Positions 1-12,038 are shown, counted from the stretch's first letter. The stretch is 64,000 nucleotides of DNA from Diadema setosum (GCA_033980235.1 CM067068.1:34325546-34389545), one strand, 5' to 3'. Notes: generated by a model from the letters alone, not told the origin. Numbers and translations: made by a program.

Positions 1-88
1 ACACACACATACGTACAGACGACATATCGCATCCTGACATATATATTTTAACCAATGCATCTTTAACCCTCTGTCCATTCCATTGCAG

Positions 89-3000
89 GGTGACTTCGAT
101 AGGGGATGTCCACTCTATCCTTCGTTTATACGTCGAGAGGCACATGTCATTTATATCTCACTCAACGATGTCTCCAACTGTCAATACATCATCGGATTTA
201 ATGTGAGTATACCTATATCAGTATTATCACAAATCCGTTTCAAAGAAGTAAGTGGAAGCAATATTGTAACATTCAGTTCAGTTCAAAACCTGTCGTAAAA
301 CCGCGAAGCACTGGCGGATCTGCAAGCGCATTCAAAATTGCATTCAGCTGACAGAAACATTTTACTTGAACATGTTGAACTCTGAGATCGATGTGCGAAA
401 TAAAAAATGTGCGTATGACTTTGATCGCCTCGACTGCCACAAATCGTGAGACTCGTCCACTCTCACAAAGATGCCAGCTAGTCCCCATCCCAATGAGATA
501 CCCACTTATTAAGTGGGTATCTCATTGGCCTTTAAAGTATAAGTGGCTACTTGAGTCCTGCTGGTCGCGAGGAAGTCGTGCTCCACCTCGACATCGATCT
601 CTTGGAGACAAGTTTTTACGATGACTTTTTCCAGTCTCCAGCTGGTCCAGGTATAGTTTCCGTAGTAGTAGCAAAGTCGCAGAGACTAATTTTGTCTGCG
701 AGGTCTCTGATACGTCTCCGCGACCTTGCTGAGACCCATTGGTGACCTACCAAAGACGTCCCGGAGACTTCTTTACGACTGAAAAGACGCCTCGGAGACG
801 TCGCTGAGACATAGCGGCGACGTCTCCGCGACTTCCAGGCTGATGATTTAACATTTACATTTATATGTCAGAATTATTTGTGTTCATGCAGACAGGTTTA
901 GTATAGTATAATTTTGATATTTATTTCAGCAAATTTTATGGAAGTTTTATTCGCACATGCCCATGTGTCTTTACCATTTTGTTCTACTCATTTTTTATAA
1001 GTAGGAATGAGGAGAATGATTAGGCCCTACCATCATAAAAACTATATCTTCTTAGAAAGTGGCTGGTCGTTATGCAACGAGACGTGAATAAATTGTGTCC
1101 CTATCCGTGGGGGCATGAAATCCAGTTTGGCACATACTTTAAATAATGATTTCGAGTATATTAGTGGTGGCATCGAACGTGGGATGAAAGATAAAAGACT
1201 GTTGTCTTAGCTTTGATTTGGACAAACAAACAAGACAGGCAAATGTTATTAAGGAAACGTTTAGTGATCATTACCTTTTTTACCCTGCCACAGGTAAAAA
1301 GCTGCTTTATACACTCTAAAAAAAAAAAAAAATAAAAAAAAAAATCCGGGTCAGAACTGACCCGGAACTGGGTCCGTTGGGGTCACATCCCGTTCCGGGT
1401 AAAAAAAATGACCTGGGGTTCGGTCATGAAGACCCAGAATGGGGTCAACCTGACCTAATTCATGACTCTGAATGAGGTCATATCTGATCATATTCCTTGT
1501 CATTTTGTCGTGATTTAAGAGTGTACATAAAGAGAATGAACATAGATACAAGGCTGCTGTGGGAGAAATATGAAATGAAAGCTGAAACACTTATAAAAAT
1601 GGAACATGCTGCTGCAATGGGAAGAATTCCAAGTCATGAGTAGTGTTTCCTATGTCTATGATTTTTTTTGAAAGTACACTTTTATGTATATTGACAGACA
1701 TGCTCCTGAAAAGAAAAGTCGAATTAAGAAAAATCAGAATCTCCTTGGTTTCACAATGATATTCTATTACTGATCACCTAAAGGAATGAACAAGAGAAAA
1801 AAGAAAATAATACGGTAACGATGACGGCAGAGAATCAAAGAAATAAGGTTGCATAATCACGAAGAAGAGAACTCTTGCCGGCTAAATAACATATACCTAC
1901 CATGTCCTGAAAATCAATTGCAAATCCAACCTCTGACATAGATTACATGAAGTGTGTTATGATATCCATTCTTTCAATCAATACGAAAATAGTTTTAAAA
2001 TTTTTAGTTTGATCATATTTACATTTATCTGGATCAGAACGGTTTTACTAGTTGTCATCAATCCAGTTTCAGACCGAAACATTCTACCATGACATCACTA
2101 TTGAATGTCACGAAAGACTGGCTGGATAGCTTAGACAAAGGTAATCTATAGTTGGAGTGGTGACACTCGACCTAAAAATATAGCCTGTGTCACAGTAGAC
2201 CATTTAACTCTTTTGAATACCAAAGCTACGACTTGCAGAAGAGAGGTGGTTCCATTTTCATGATATGAAAGTGACACTGATATGCACGGTATTTTCATGC
2301 ATGACGTTAGAAAATAAAAAGACGGGAATTCAAATTCATCGTTCCGCCATTAGTGTTGTTGGTAAAATGTGATTTCTCCTTTATAATAACCCTGAAATTG
2401 TGTACATTTTAGCTGCAACCTGAAAGGTATTTTTTCCATTAAACGCAAAACGTATATTTGCTTACCTTAGACTATGTGTGGTCGTGAAATTGACACATTG
2501 ACATGGTTTACAAACTGACGAAGTAAAAACAAATAAACCACGCAAGTGTCTAAAAAGGTCATTTAGTTGTTTTAGGTACTCTACTCGTGCACATGTCTGC
2601 ATATATTTCTTTAATATTTCTATTTCATTTTTAAGGCCGTTGCTCTTGTACTGGCTATATTGATTGGAGTAGGACGAGCTGTGGAAGTGATCAAACAACA
2701 GGGCATCTCAGATAGGTAAGGCGATATCTTTCAACTTGCATATAGCTATACGGTATGACAATGTGCACGCCGCATTGTTTTGCTTTTGACTCGTACAGTT
2801 CAGTTAGTGAGTTCAAATAAGATGTTTAATGTTTACTGTAAATAAATACAGTGGATCTTATTAATCCAGGAGATGTAGCAGTAATGTAGCATAAGAGCGA
2901 GAAGGAAAATGTTATTATTACAAGTGTCTATGTTGCTAAATGGACGTCAACTGGATTGATGTGATATTTTGACAACATTATACTCCACGATATTACAAAC

Positions 3001-6000
3001 CAATTTCATATGTACGCGCGTTTTTTATGCGCCCGCACAGAATTTTGAAGTGCTCAATGTTATTCAAAAACATGTTATTCAAAATAATTTCTAAGTCATT
3101 TGGAACACTTTAATTTTACTTTGACGCGTGCGTACGTGCGCGTCAGGATATCCTGTCCAGTGACTATTGTGCGATACCATCACACGTGACCCAAATGTTA
3201 TGCTTTCCAAATTGGAATCATAAATAGTATTTAGTCATAAAGATTATTGGAATGACTGATCATCTGACATGACCGGGGGAAAAATGGCGCATCGGTAACG
3301 TCATGCATGGCTGATCTCACTAAAAGGGTTATAACCATTGTGTAGACATGTCCCATAACATGACCATAACTCAATTCAATTCAATTCAATTCAATTCAAT
3401 ATGAAATTGCGCAGAAATTCTTTGAGACACAGCGACCACAATATACGGCAGAAAGGGAAAGAGATATGAACCTCGTCGCTTTAAGATTGACACTGCCATT
3501 ATGTTCATACGAGAATGGAATTTAGGTTTCGCGCGAACTATCAGCTCCGGCAAAGCAAGTTCGAAAAATCCGAGATACTCCACAAGATGTCCTCACGAAT
3601 AACTCGATATTTACACTTTCCAATGATGCTTTCAGAGCAGAATTTGAACGTTTCTTTATCGTGTGTCCATCTTTGCCATGCTGAGCTTTAGAACAGTGTT
3701 GTGATTTTTTTTTATTATTATTATAATAATTATCATCATTATTATCATTATTATTATTATTATTATTATCATTATCATCATTATCATTATCATTATCATT
3801 ATTATTGTGATTGTTATTATCATCATCATTATTGACAACAGGCAGGTTGACAGGATGATTTCAATATTCTCTTCATTAATAATATCTAAAAAACCATGGC
3901 AGGGAAGAAATGTTTATTTGAAGAACTTTTGAATAAAACTAATGTAACCCCTCTCCTGTCAGGTCACACAACCCTTTTTAGAAACTTAATTTTTCGCCAT
4001 CTAAGAATGACACTTTCTTTTTGTGTCCTTTGTTTTCCAGCCCGTTGTTTACCCTACTCATGGGGATACTATGCGGTGTGATCACTCTCCTTGCTCTGAT
4101 CTCTGCCTGCATTGTTACTATGGGATTCAAAGCCCTGTGCCACCAGCTCGTGTCACACGAACCCAACGCTTCAAAGTGGGTGACAAACTTTTTAATCCCA
4201 TACTCAAGAATTTGAAATCAGGAAAAGAAAAAAAAATCTACTTGAAATTTTAGACGCTATAGCTAGTTTTCAAAAGAGGATAACCAACAGTGGAGGATGT
4301 GATTGTAGATCTCTTGTTACAGTCTTTAAGAAACTGCATGTAGTACATCTGCAGAATGGGTGTGCGTGTGTGTGTGTGTGTGTGTGTGTTTGTGTGTATT
4401 AATAGCTGACATTAATATAACTCTTTAAAGGGGAAGGCTAGTACCTGATCAGTGGGAATCAGTGCGAATGCGTGGGGATGATTGTTCCAATCCTTGTGGG
4501 ATTCATTTAAGAGTACATTATATATCTACTGTTGTGTGAAAATCATTTGCTTCAGAACGGTCTCATATTCAAGTAATGTGCAGATTAATGCCCCGTCGCT
4601 GACCAGGGACGCTTACCTGGAAACATTAAACTGCACATTACTTGAATATGAGACCATTCTGAAGCAAATAGTTTTCACACAACAATAGATATGATAATGT
4701 ACTCTTGAATGAATCCCATAAGGATTGGAACAATCATCTCCCAGCATTTCCACTGATTCCCAGTGATCAGTTACTAGCCTTCCCCTTTAAAGGTATAGGG
4801 CCTACTGCATACCGTTGGGGGCAGTGATCTAAAAATGTTCGAGTTATCACATTTGATGCTTATGACGGAACGTGTATAGGTCATGTAACACAAAACATCA
4901 TACCATAATATATACAAATTTCACAATAAAACCTAAAATATTATGCAGAGATATCACTATTTTCTCACTAAATCATAACTATAGGCGGTTAATTCTAGAA
5001 ACAATTACAACATAACTATTGTTCACATTTCGTATATTAAAGAATACGCAACATTGATCATACATATTACATTGTATTTTCACATTGGTTGTTTCTATCC
5101 CTAACTCACAGTTTGGAACTATTTCGTAGCACTAAAGCTGGGTTTTGTTTCATCTGCAAATGACAACTAATACCTTCAAGGCAACCAAATGAGCTGTTGA
5201 TTCCGTTGCGCGTAATTTAAAACCTCACAACCACAATCTCTAGTACATGTAGTTCATTTCAATGCAGGTTGGAGTTTTATACACGGGTATTGCCAGCTGT
5301 GTCATGAATGGGGAAACTCACGAAATATTCTGATATCAAGAGGGGTGAGCGTGAGGGGTAGGGTAATCCACTTTATCCTTCTTTCTTTCTTTTTTTTTGT
5401 AGCCATGAAAATTCAATAAAGGGTTGCTGACTTTGGATAAAATAAGATTTCTGTATGCAGAAATTTTGTATGTACATGATATCTCTTTCTTTTTTGGTAG
5501 CAGATGCGATGAGCATTCTATTAGCAAATTACAATAGTTTTTGTTGTTGTTATTGTTGTTGTTGTTGTTGAAGAATTTGGGAAAGTCGGCTGTTAAAATA
5601 TCCATACTGATAAAGACAATTTTCATGGTGCGGGGAGGAGAAAAGTAGGCCGGATATTCATTTCGGTGATTTGTGGGTTTTTTCTTTTGTTTGTTTTTTT
5701 CTTTTTTTAAATTCAAGTATCACTGATTTCTCAATTTTTTATATATCAGTAAAAGGTTAAGATGAATTTGAATTTAAAGAGATATTGAGTAACACAAAAG
5801 GATGATTCGGATGGTGAAAAGAAAGATACTTAAAGGGGAAGGCTAGTAACTGATCAGTGGGAATCAGTGGAAATGCTGGGAGATGGTTGTTCCAATCCTT
5901 ATGGGATTCATTCAAGAGTTCATTGTATATCTATTGTTGTGTGAAAATGATTTGCTTCAGAACGGTCTCATATTCAAGTAATGTGCAGATTAATGCTCCG

Positions 6001-9000
6001 TCACTGACCAGGGACGCTAACCTGGAAGAATTAAACTGCACATTACTTGAATATGAGACCATTCTGAAGCAAATCATTTTCACACAACAATAGATATACA
6101 ATGAACTAATGAATGAATCCCATAAGGATTGGAACAATCATCTCCCAGCATTTCCACTGATTCCCACTGATCAGTTACTAGCCTTCCCCTTTAAAGGGAT
6201 CGTATAGTTTTGGTTGAGATCTAATGTCAGGCTTCTATCATTTTTTTGGTGAAATAATGAGAAACCTCTTGTGAAATATGAAAGAGCGTGTAATTCCACG
6301 AGGAATCCAACGTTTTTTTGATGAAAATTGGTTTTTGAAATGGGTGAGATATCCAAAACAGAGCGATTTTAGTAAAGTGTGGGACCCACACTTTATTACG
6401 ATTGTTTTGTTTTCCTTTGTTTTTGGATGTTTCAGTCATTCCAAACCCGATTTTCATTGAATAAACTTTGAATTTCTCCTAAAATGGTATGCACAATACT
6501 ATTTCGTAAGTGTTTTCTTGGTATCTTGCAAAAAGTTAAAAGCCCAATTCTCATTTCCACCAATACTGTACTATCCCTTTAACATTAATTGGTAAAATTA
6601 AGTTGACATCGCTTATAGATAGTTGTCCGTCAATGGATATTTCCAGAAGTTGGGAGAATTCATCTGATTTTTTTTTGTTGTTGATAGAACAGGAAAGGGG
6701 AAAAATATGTATCAAGATTATGAGTTTGGAAGTTTGAAAATCATTAATGTTCTAACATACCCATTGTTAAAGCTCAGCGAATAAATTGTAGAAACTCCTT
6801 TTTATTTGGAGAAAAGATGTGGGCTAGAATTGTATTTTGATTGAGTTGTATTTTAAATCTCTAGTAAAAGAAAGTCTTCTTTTGTGTTTATGTTTCATAT
6901 GTTATGACATTCAAATTACCATGCATCCTTTTATTTGCAATTTATGAGAGCCTGGTTAGATTTTGAGAAATACAGGCATTTTGGAAAGGATGCCATTCAT
7001 CCAATAATTTATTTATAACAAGAATGCAGATAAGATGTTTTTTTTTTTTCTTTTTCAGCGATTTATGAGGAGGAGATAGGTATGGTGGTATATACATGAC
7101 ATGTTAGATAAAGGCCATCTGCAATGTCGGTTATATTTTCAGTTTAGAATGAAAGAATGAACGTTGTCTTACTTTGGTAATATTTTCAAAGCTAAGGCTT
7201 TAAGGACATTACTTATTGTTTGCAGATAAAACCAAAACCCAGCGTTAAAATAGTTATAAAAGGTGAGTTAGGGATAGAAGCCACCAATGCAAAAACTTTG
7301 AATCAGCATAATCAATGTTAAAGGGTGTGTACAGTTCTGATCGAGATGAGGATTTAGCTTTTAACATTTTGCGAGATGTTCAGAAACCACTCTATGAGAT
7401 GTCAAAGAGCATGCAATTCCAAGGGGTATCAAAAGTTTATTTAATGAAAATTGGTTTTGAAGTGGCCGAAATATCCAAAAACAAGGTGATACAAGGAGAT
7501 CCTAATAAAGTTGTGGCCTGTCGTCTTTTATTATTATCCCTTTTTTTGGATATCTCAGCCATTTGAAAACCAATTTTCATCAAATAAACGTTGAATCCTT
7601 CTCAAAATTACATGCTCTTTCATATTTCATAAGAGGTTTCTCATTATCTCTCTTAGGAATGTAAAAAAAAAAAAAAAAAATGATTCCCCACCTCCACCAG
7701 TACTGTACAGCCCCTTTAAGTATATTGTTAAATATAAAAAATGTGAACAATACTAAAAATGTTTTTATATAACCTAAACCGTCAACAGTCATGACAGATA
7801 TGTTTTAGTGGGGATATGGTGTTATTTTCCTTTAAGTTCAGGCTTTATTACGATCTTTATTAATTATGGTAGGATATTGGGATTCCACTGGTCTACATAT
7901 TATACATGAAAAATGTGATTATATCTCGAACACTTTTTAAATTACTGCTCCCAGGTATAGTAATCAGTACCTTAAAGGCAGAGGAACATTTTAGAATCAA
8001 TGCTATACCACAAAAGTGGAAGTGTTATGCAATATCAGGTACATTTCAGCGGGTAGATCTTACAAACTCTCACTCACCGTTAAGTAATTTCGGTAAAAAT
8101 AAACCCTGGGTGTTTTTATAATCTAGGAGTATGAGCTAGGTTATTTTTGAAGATTTACAGTCGTCATTATCAGAAATGATCATAAGATTTATGAGTATAC
8201 AAATAAAGACATACAAGGAACGTCTCATGAAGTTTGCCAACAGGGATGTACAACTTAACTCGCACTTGTTTATACACTGTGATGTGGTTAAATCAAAATG
8301 GCAATATCAATTCAGAATGTTATAAATTAAGACACGTGGACACATGGAATGGAGATATATATTTTGTGAATTTTGTTTTTTTTTACATGAATCTTAGTGT
8401 GTAAATAGTTCGATTATTTTGATTGAATGTATAAATTTCAGATCTATAGGACAGAAGAAAAGATCCCGACTAAGAAAAAAAAAAAAGAACAGAAAATATC
8501 ACTATTACCTTAATGCAGCGAAAATGCATTTACAAAAGTAGGAAACTTCGCATAAGGGTTCGACGGAGGAGTGGGGGGGGGGGGGGTGAAGGGAACTGGA
8601 AAAACATATTATAGACTATAGGGTTAAAGGGGAAGGCTAGTAACTGATCAGTGGGAATCAGTGGAAATGCTGGGAGATGATTGTTCCAATCCTTATGGGA
8701 TTCATTCAAGAGTTCATTGTATATCTATTGTTGTGTGAAAATGATTTGCTTCAGAATGGTCTCATATTCAAGTAATGTGCAGTTTAATGCTTCCAGGTTA
8801 GCGTCCCTGGTCAGTGACGGAGCATTAATCTGCACATTACTTGAATATGAGACCGTTCTGAAGCAAATCATTTTCACACAACAATAGATATACAATGAAC
8901 TCTTGAATGAATCCCATAAGGATTGAAACAATCATCTCCCAGCATTTCCACTGATTCCCACTGATCAGTTACTAGCCTTCCCCTTTAAGGAGAAGCAGCT

Positions 9001-10594
9001 GCAAAACAAAACTCGGGCAGACTGAGTTCTTTGGTCAATTCACATGAATTAGCTGTACAAGTATTGTGTTTTTTGTTACATATTTTCTGTTTGTATATAA
9101 GAAGAAAAGTATTACACTCGCAGGAAAGATTATAACAGTTTTGTTTATTGGGTAAACAATGTGTGACTATTCTGTTACTCTGTAACAGCAGTACCAGCTT
9201 ATTACCATTTTATATTGTTTGTTTGTCAATGAATAAAGATTATTGAGGAAAAAATCTGTCTTGTGTGTGTGTGTGTGTGTGCGTTTGTGTGATTTCTTTC
9301 CCTTGTAACGTTTTCAGGTTACTACAAAATTCAAGATAACGTCTCCGATATGATCTGGCCAGTCTAACCATTAATTGAGACACATTGGCTAGTGTAAGGG
9401 AAGTGTGGTAGAATTGTGATTATGAACGAAATTTTAAAATCATGTGAAAAGAGGAAAATTATTTATGCAGGACTGTCATCGTCAGACATCGGCATTCAGC
9501 AATACTCAGGACAGTATGGTCATCAAGTTCCAAATCTTTTCTGTGCATCGGTTCTGGCACGCGATTAATATTCGTTCAAAAAAAAAAATGCGATTCATCT
9601 TGAAAGTGTTCAAAGTTAATTTCTGGTATTGAGGGTAAATATCCTAAATCCGTATATGTCCCATTCCCCACGGGTACCTGGTTACTTTTGTGTGAAGCCT
9701 ATGGGGATTTAAGAATTCGGTATGGAACGGGATATGTTTGAGAGAACTACTCTATTTGAAGCATTTTGATAAGAACAACTTCAAAACAATATCTGACGAA
9801 TAAACTTGTCAAAATTTTAAATAGGTCCAAATGTTATTAGGTGTTGCAACACCACGACACAAACATTTGATTTGTCAACCGTTTTACGGTGACTGCTGTC
9901 TTTTTTTGTTCATTTCACGAACAGGTGTGTGACCTTTCAGAACCCCAGATGGAAAGACTATGACGGAAGATATTTCTATAACTATCTCAGCAATGCAGAG
10001 GTAATGTCTGAAAAACGTAGTCCCATTTTTGCGCATTTCTATAACTACCTCAGCAATGCACAGGTATAAATGTCTGAAAAACGTAGTCCCATTTTTGGGC
10101 ATTCATTGGGTGATATAGCTTGCTTCTTCGATTGTCGTCTCCGTTGCTTTTAGTAAATAAACTATGTAAATTAAAGAAAAGATGTCATCAAAAGGGCTTA
10201 TTGACGAATCTTTAGCAACAGATATGGAGTGAAGTGAATTTCTATGAATATTCGATGTAAGCTCTGACAGACTTGTTCTTTTTTATCTATTGGCCATCAA
10301 AACTTCATTTTTTTTTTAATAGTTCATTCTCATGCGCGAAAGACCATAATTAATAACCTCAGTTATCGCAATCTTGTACTCATATGATCACTTTCAACGC
10401 AATAAATGAATAGTTTTTACATGTAGCCTGAAGAGCTTTTAAGAGAGATACTACCATCAACTTCATCTCTACCTCAATTACAGATCGCTTCCTGGGTGAG
10501 CGTGATACTCTGGTTGCTAGTGGGTGTGGCAACCTACCTCCTCTTCTCTTGCCTCCGAGTGAAAAGAGACAACGCCGTTCCCATCTTGACCTGA
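89..10594 (+). CDS. TMEM179-like four-pass membrane protein, gene A (5' partial, exons 2-6)
   Basis: Coding exons: 89-202, 2636-2715, 4041-4175, 9925-10000, 10484-10594 (TGA at 10592). All introns are GT-AG. Exon 1 (34 codons in genes B and C) lies upstream of the window. The expected full product is about 205 residues. Exon 2 is the first extracytosolic loop, with GDF, CPLY and DVSNCQYIIGFN motifs and two cysteines. Exon 3 carries TM2 (AVALVLAILIGVGRAVEVI). Exon 4 carries TM3, then CHQLVSHEP. Exon 5 is the second loop, starting KC and ending FYNYLSNAE. Exon 6 is TM4 (SWVSVILWLLVGVATYLL) plus a short basic tail. The DF-G-C-L, C-x(n)-SxGF-x-x-C and FY...A-x-x-SW pattern resembles TMEM179/TMEM179B proteins; this is recall of the family, not a search. 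Phases agree exactly with the paralogues, so the gene looks intact. The biochemical role is unknown. Confidence 0.8.
490..528. repeat. Perfect 18-bp hairpin in intron 2 of gene A
   Basis: Arms 490-507 and 511-528 are exact reverse complements (CCAATGAGATACCCACTT) separated by 3 nt. No other copy was noticed in the window. Confidence 0.7.
540..835. repeat. Degenerate inverted-repeat tract rich in GTCTC/GAGAC
   Basis: About ten GTCTC or GAGAC pentamers in both orientations, often as CGTCTCCGCGAC and its complement, lie within 300 bp of intron 2 of gene A. Probably a decayed palindromic element. The remainder of intron 2 (840-2635) holds only the TIR element below. Confidence 0.4.
1311..1534. 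mobile_element. Short TIR element (MITE) in intron 2 of gene A
   Basis: Ends read TACACTCTAAA... and ...TTAAGAGTGTAC, an approximately 10-bp terminal inverted repeat with possible TA flanks. The interior has repeated inverted CCGGGTC/GACCCGG and GGGTC motifs. No coding capacity. Confidence 0.45.
3371..3400. repeat. (TCAAT)n microsatellite
   Basis: Pentanucleotide tract in intron 3 of gene A. The same motif forms the tail of the LINEs at 35275 and 60058, so this may be a leftover tail. Confidence 0.6.
3712..3832. repeat. ATT/ATC microsatellite
   Basis: About 120 bp of imperfect ATT, ATC trinucleotides in intron 3 of gene A. The rest of intron 3 (2716-4040) shows nothing else recognisable. 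Confidence 0.85.
4425..4790. mobile_element. Palindromic MITE family 1, copy 1
   Basis: A 366-bp foldback bounded by TTAA at both ends, with long arms starting AGGGGAAGGCTAGTA and ending in its complement; a short unique spacer of about 50 bp lies in the centre. The near-identical copies at 5830 and 8634 establish the boundaries. The open frames inside it are arm translations, not genes. It lies in intron 4 of gene A. Confidence 0.9.
5830..6194. mobile_element. Palindromic MITE family 1, copy 2
   Basis: Same foldback as at 4425, TTAA to TTAA. Its right TTAA (6191-6194) also serves as the left TTAA of the next MITE. Confidence 0.9.
6191..6582. mobile_element. Palindromic MITE family 2, copy 1
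   Basis: Bounded by TTAA, ends AGGGATCGTATAGT and ACTGTACTATCCCT. Arms carry AACCAATTTTCATC-like sequence in opposite orientations about a centre near 6380. Related copies are at 7318 and 40523. Confidence 0.8.
7200..7975. mobile_element. Family-4 repeat split by a MITE
   Basis: Sequence on both sides of the MITE at 7318-7719 matches, in order, the uninterrupted repeat at 36275-36644 (shared blocks TTTGCAGAT, GTTAAATA, CTTTATTACGA/CTTTATTGCGA, TGGTAGGAT). TTAA occurs at the left end and near the right end. Intron 4 of gene A. Confidence 0.6.
7318..7719. mobile_element. Palindromic MITE family 2, copy 2
   Basis: TTAA-bounded, 402 bp, ends AGGGTGTGTACAGT and ACTGTACAGCCCCT. Very similar to the copy at 40523. 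Inserted in the family-4 repeat at a TTAA still empty at 36395-36405. Confidence 0.85.
8634..8988. mobile_element. Palindromic MITE family 1, copy 3
   Basis: TTAA-bounded foldback nearly identical to 5830-6194 but with the central spacer in the opposite orientation, so this copy lies the other way round. The rest of intron 4 of gene A (to 9924) shows only a GT tract near 9257-9290. Confidence 0.9.
10001..10063 (+). other. In-frame tandem duplication of exon 5 end, possible alternative 5' splice site (gene A)
   Basis: A 63-bp unit beginning at 9973 (the last 28 nt of exon 5 plus 35 nt of intron) is repeated from 10036 to about 10101. The second copy contains its own donor, CAG|GTATAA, at 10063/10064. 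Reading from the normal exon end at 10000 to this second donor is exactly 21 codons without a stop, and ends in FYNYLSNAQ. Use of the distal donor would add 21 residues just before TM4 and keep the frame into exon 6. Donors of genes B and C read CAG|GTATAG and CAG|GTATGA, closer to the distal site than to the proximal GAG|GTAATG. Confidence 0.7.
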
Positions 10595-10683
10595 ACTTGA
10601 GTTGCTACGGAAACACAAACATATGTACAGACACACACACCCAAACAAACATACACACACGTAACATACATTTTTCTATTAAG

Positions 10684-10689
10684 AATAAA
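10684..10689 (+). terminator. Proximal polyadenylation signal, gene A
   Basis: AATAAA about 90 nt after the stop codon, at a position aligned with AATAAA in the 3' UTRs of genes B (34840) and C (62968) just after the CA-rich tract. Conservation in all three supports use. Confidence 0.5.
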
Positions 10690-11044
10690 AGGACAAAAGC
10701 ACCTACAAACATAAACACACCTACAAACAAACACACAATGCATTTCGTATAATGGTGCCTTAAATTGAGTTTTGTCATCTCATTCGTTCAGTCATGAGTT
10801 GGTTTCGGACGAAATTCAGGTATGATGTGACGTACAACTTATTAAGGAAACGTTCTGAAAACGTTTTGTGTCTGCTGGCACGCATATATATATACGAGAA
10901 ATTAAAGAAAAGAATCAAAGTTTCCGTTACAATAAGGACTGACCCTCAAAAACAAAAAAAAAGTAATGTGTATGTGTTCTCTCAAAGAGTTTATTTTTGT
11001 AATATAGCGTAATCGGGGATTTATTGTAAGGAGTATGGAAACAA

Positions 11045-11050
11045 AATAAA
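11045..11050 (+). terminator. Distal polyadenylation signal, gene A
   Basis: AATAAA within a stretch (AATAAACATCAAACTCTGG) that recurs at 35187 downstream of gene B. The conserved surroundings suggest a shared distal 3' end. Confidence 0.45.
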
Positions 11051-11720
11051 CATCAAACTCTGGAACGATGAAATATATTATTTTCTTTTACTTTAGTAGT
11101 TTCTTCTCTAATTTTGTTCCCCGCCCCCTACAACCCACATCACGACCCTCGAGAGCCTCCGTTAAAAAGCTCAAAGATAGTAATCAGATAGCACTATGGT
11201 CACATAATGGTCCATATTGGATATAATTTACTGTGGTCAAAATTTTCCTACAAACAATAATTACATTAGAGAACGACACTTGATTAAAAATGTTGTATAT
11301 TTTAATGTATTGTCTCAGCATAGGACCTTTCAAATAAGACAATTTTTGATTTGGCTCGTGGTACGGAGAGTGTCAGAATATGTTCATATTGGACTGTGTG
11401 GTCTTAGCATCCTTTCTTATTTTTCAAAATCTCTCTTTCCTTTCTGCATCATGTCATTATTTTCAATGTATTTTTGTCAGTTCTTCCTATGCAAATTTGC
11501 GTCTAGATCATTGATACATGTTTTGTTCTTTATTTTTAATTATATGAGAATAAATTGATGAACAATGACTCTGTCTTAGCTTCCCTTTCATTCGTTGAGC
11601 TTACCGTTTATTCTTCCAGGAAAAATGAAAATAAAATATTTTACCTCTACATTTTTATCTTTTACCTATAATCAGGTATATAGCTTTACAGGAAAATAAA
11701 TCGAAATGTTCATGTGCATG
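11051..11720. other. 3' flank shared with gene B
   Basis: This stretch aligns with 35193-37050 downstream of gene B apart from two insertions there. Shared blocks include CTCGAGAGCCTCCGTTA, CAGATAGCACTAT, GACACTTGATTAA and GGCTCGTGGTACGGAGAGTG. It retains the empty target sites for both insertions. No coding potential is recognised. Confidence 0.7.
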
Positions 11721-11912
11721 AATCGCGTAGATATAACAATTTGTATAAAGACATATCAGTATGAATAACCAACTTTGAGGGAAATCGATCTATACGTCCA
11801 AGTAAAAAAAAAAAAAAATAATAGTTACAATTTCGTTGCCGTCATCGCTGGATGAGAAAACTGCAATAGTGTGTGCACACACTTTAATGGTCGGGCCTAC
11901 TGTGTTGCAGTC

Positions 11913-12038
11913 TTAAAGCTGATGCATGGCTAGTAACTGATCAGTTGGAATCAGTGGGAATACTGGGGGATGATTGTTCACAACTCTCCCAGCATTCCCA
12001 CTGATTCCCACTGATCAATTACTAGCCATCCCCTTTAA
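11913..12038. mobile_element. Palindromic MITE family 1, deleted copy
   Basis: A 126-bp TTAA-bounded derivative retaining only the outer arms (GGCTAGTAACTGATCAG and complement) of the 366-bp foldback. Nothing else is recognised from 12040 to 12935. Confidence 0.8.

Noticed and set aside
3656..3838. Isoleucine/methionine-rich frame
   Set aside because: Translation of an ATT/ATC microsatellite.
4482..4688. Recurring frames encoding an MFQSLWDSF-type peptide (also at 5857, 8681, 8725 and 47105)
   Set aside because: They are translations of the palindromic MITE arms, appear on both strands, and have no host-gene support.
11217..11558. A 113-codon frame downstream of gene A
   Set aside because: It lies in the 3' flank shared with gene B, where the frame is not preserved; no motif is recognised.
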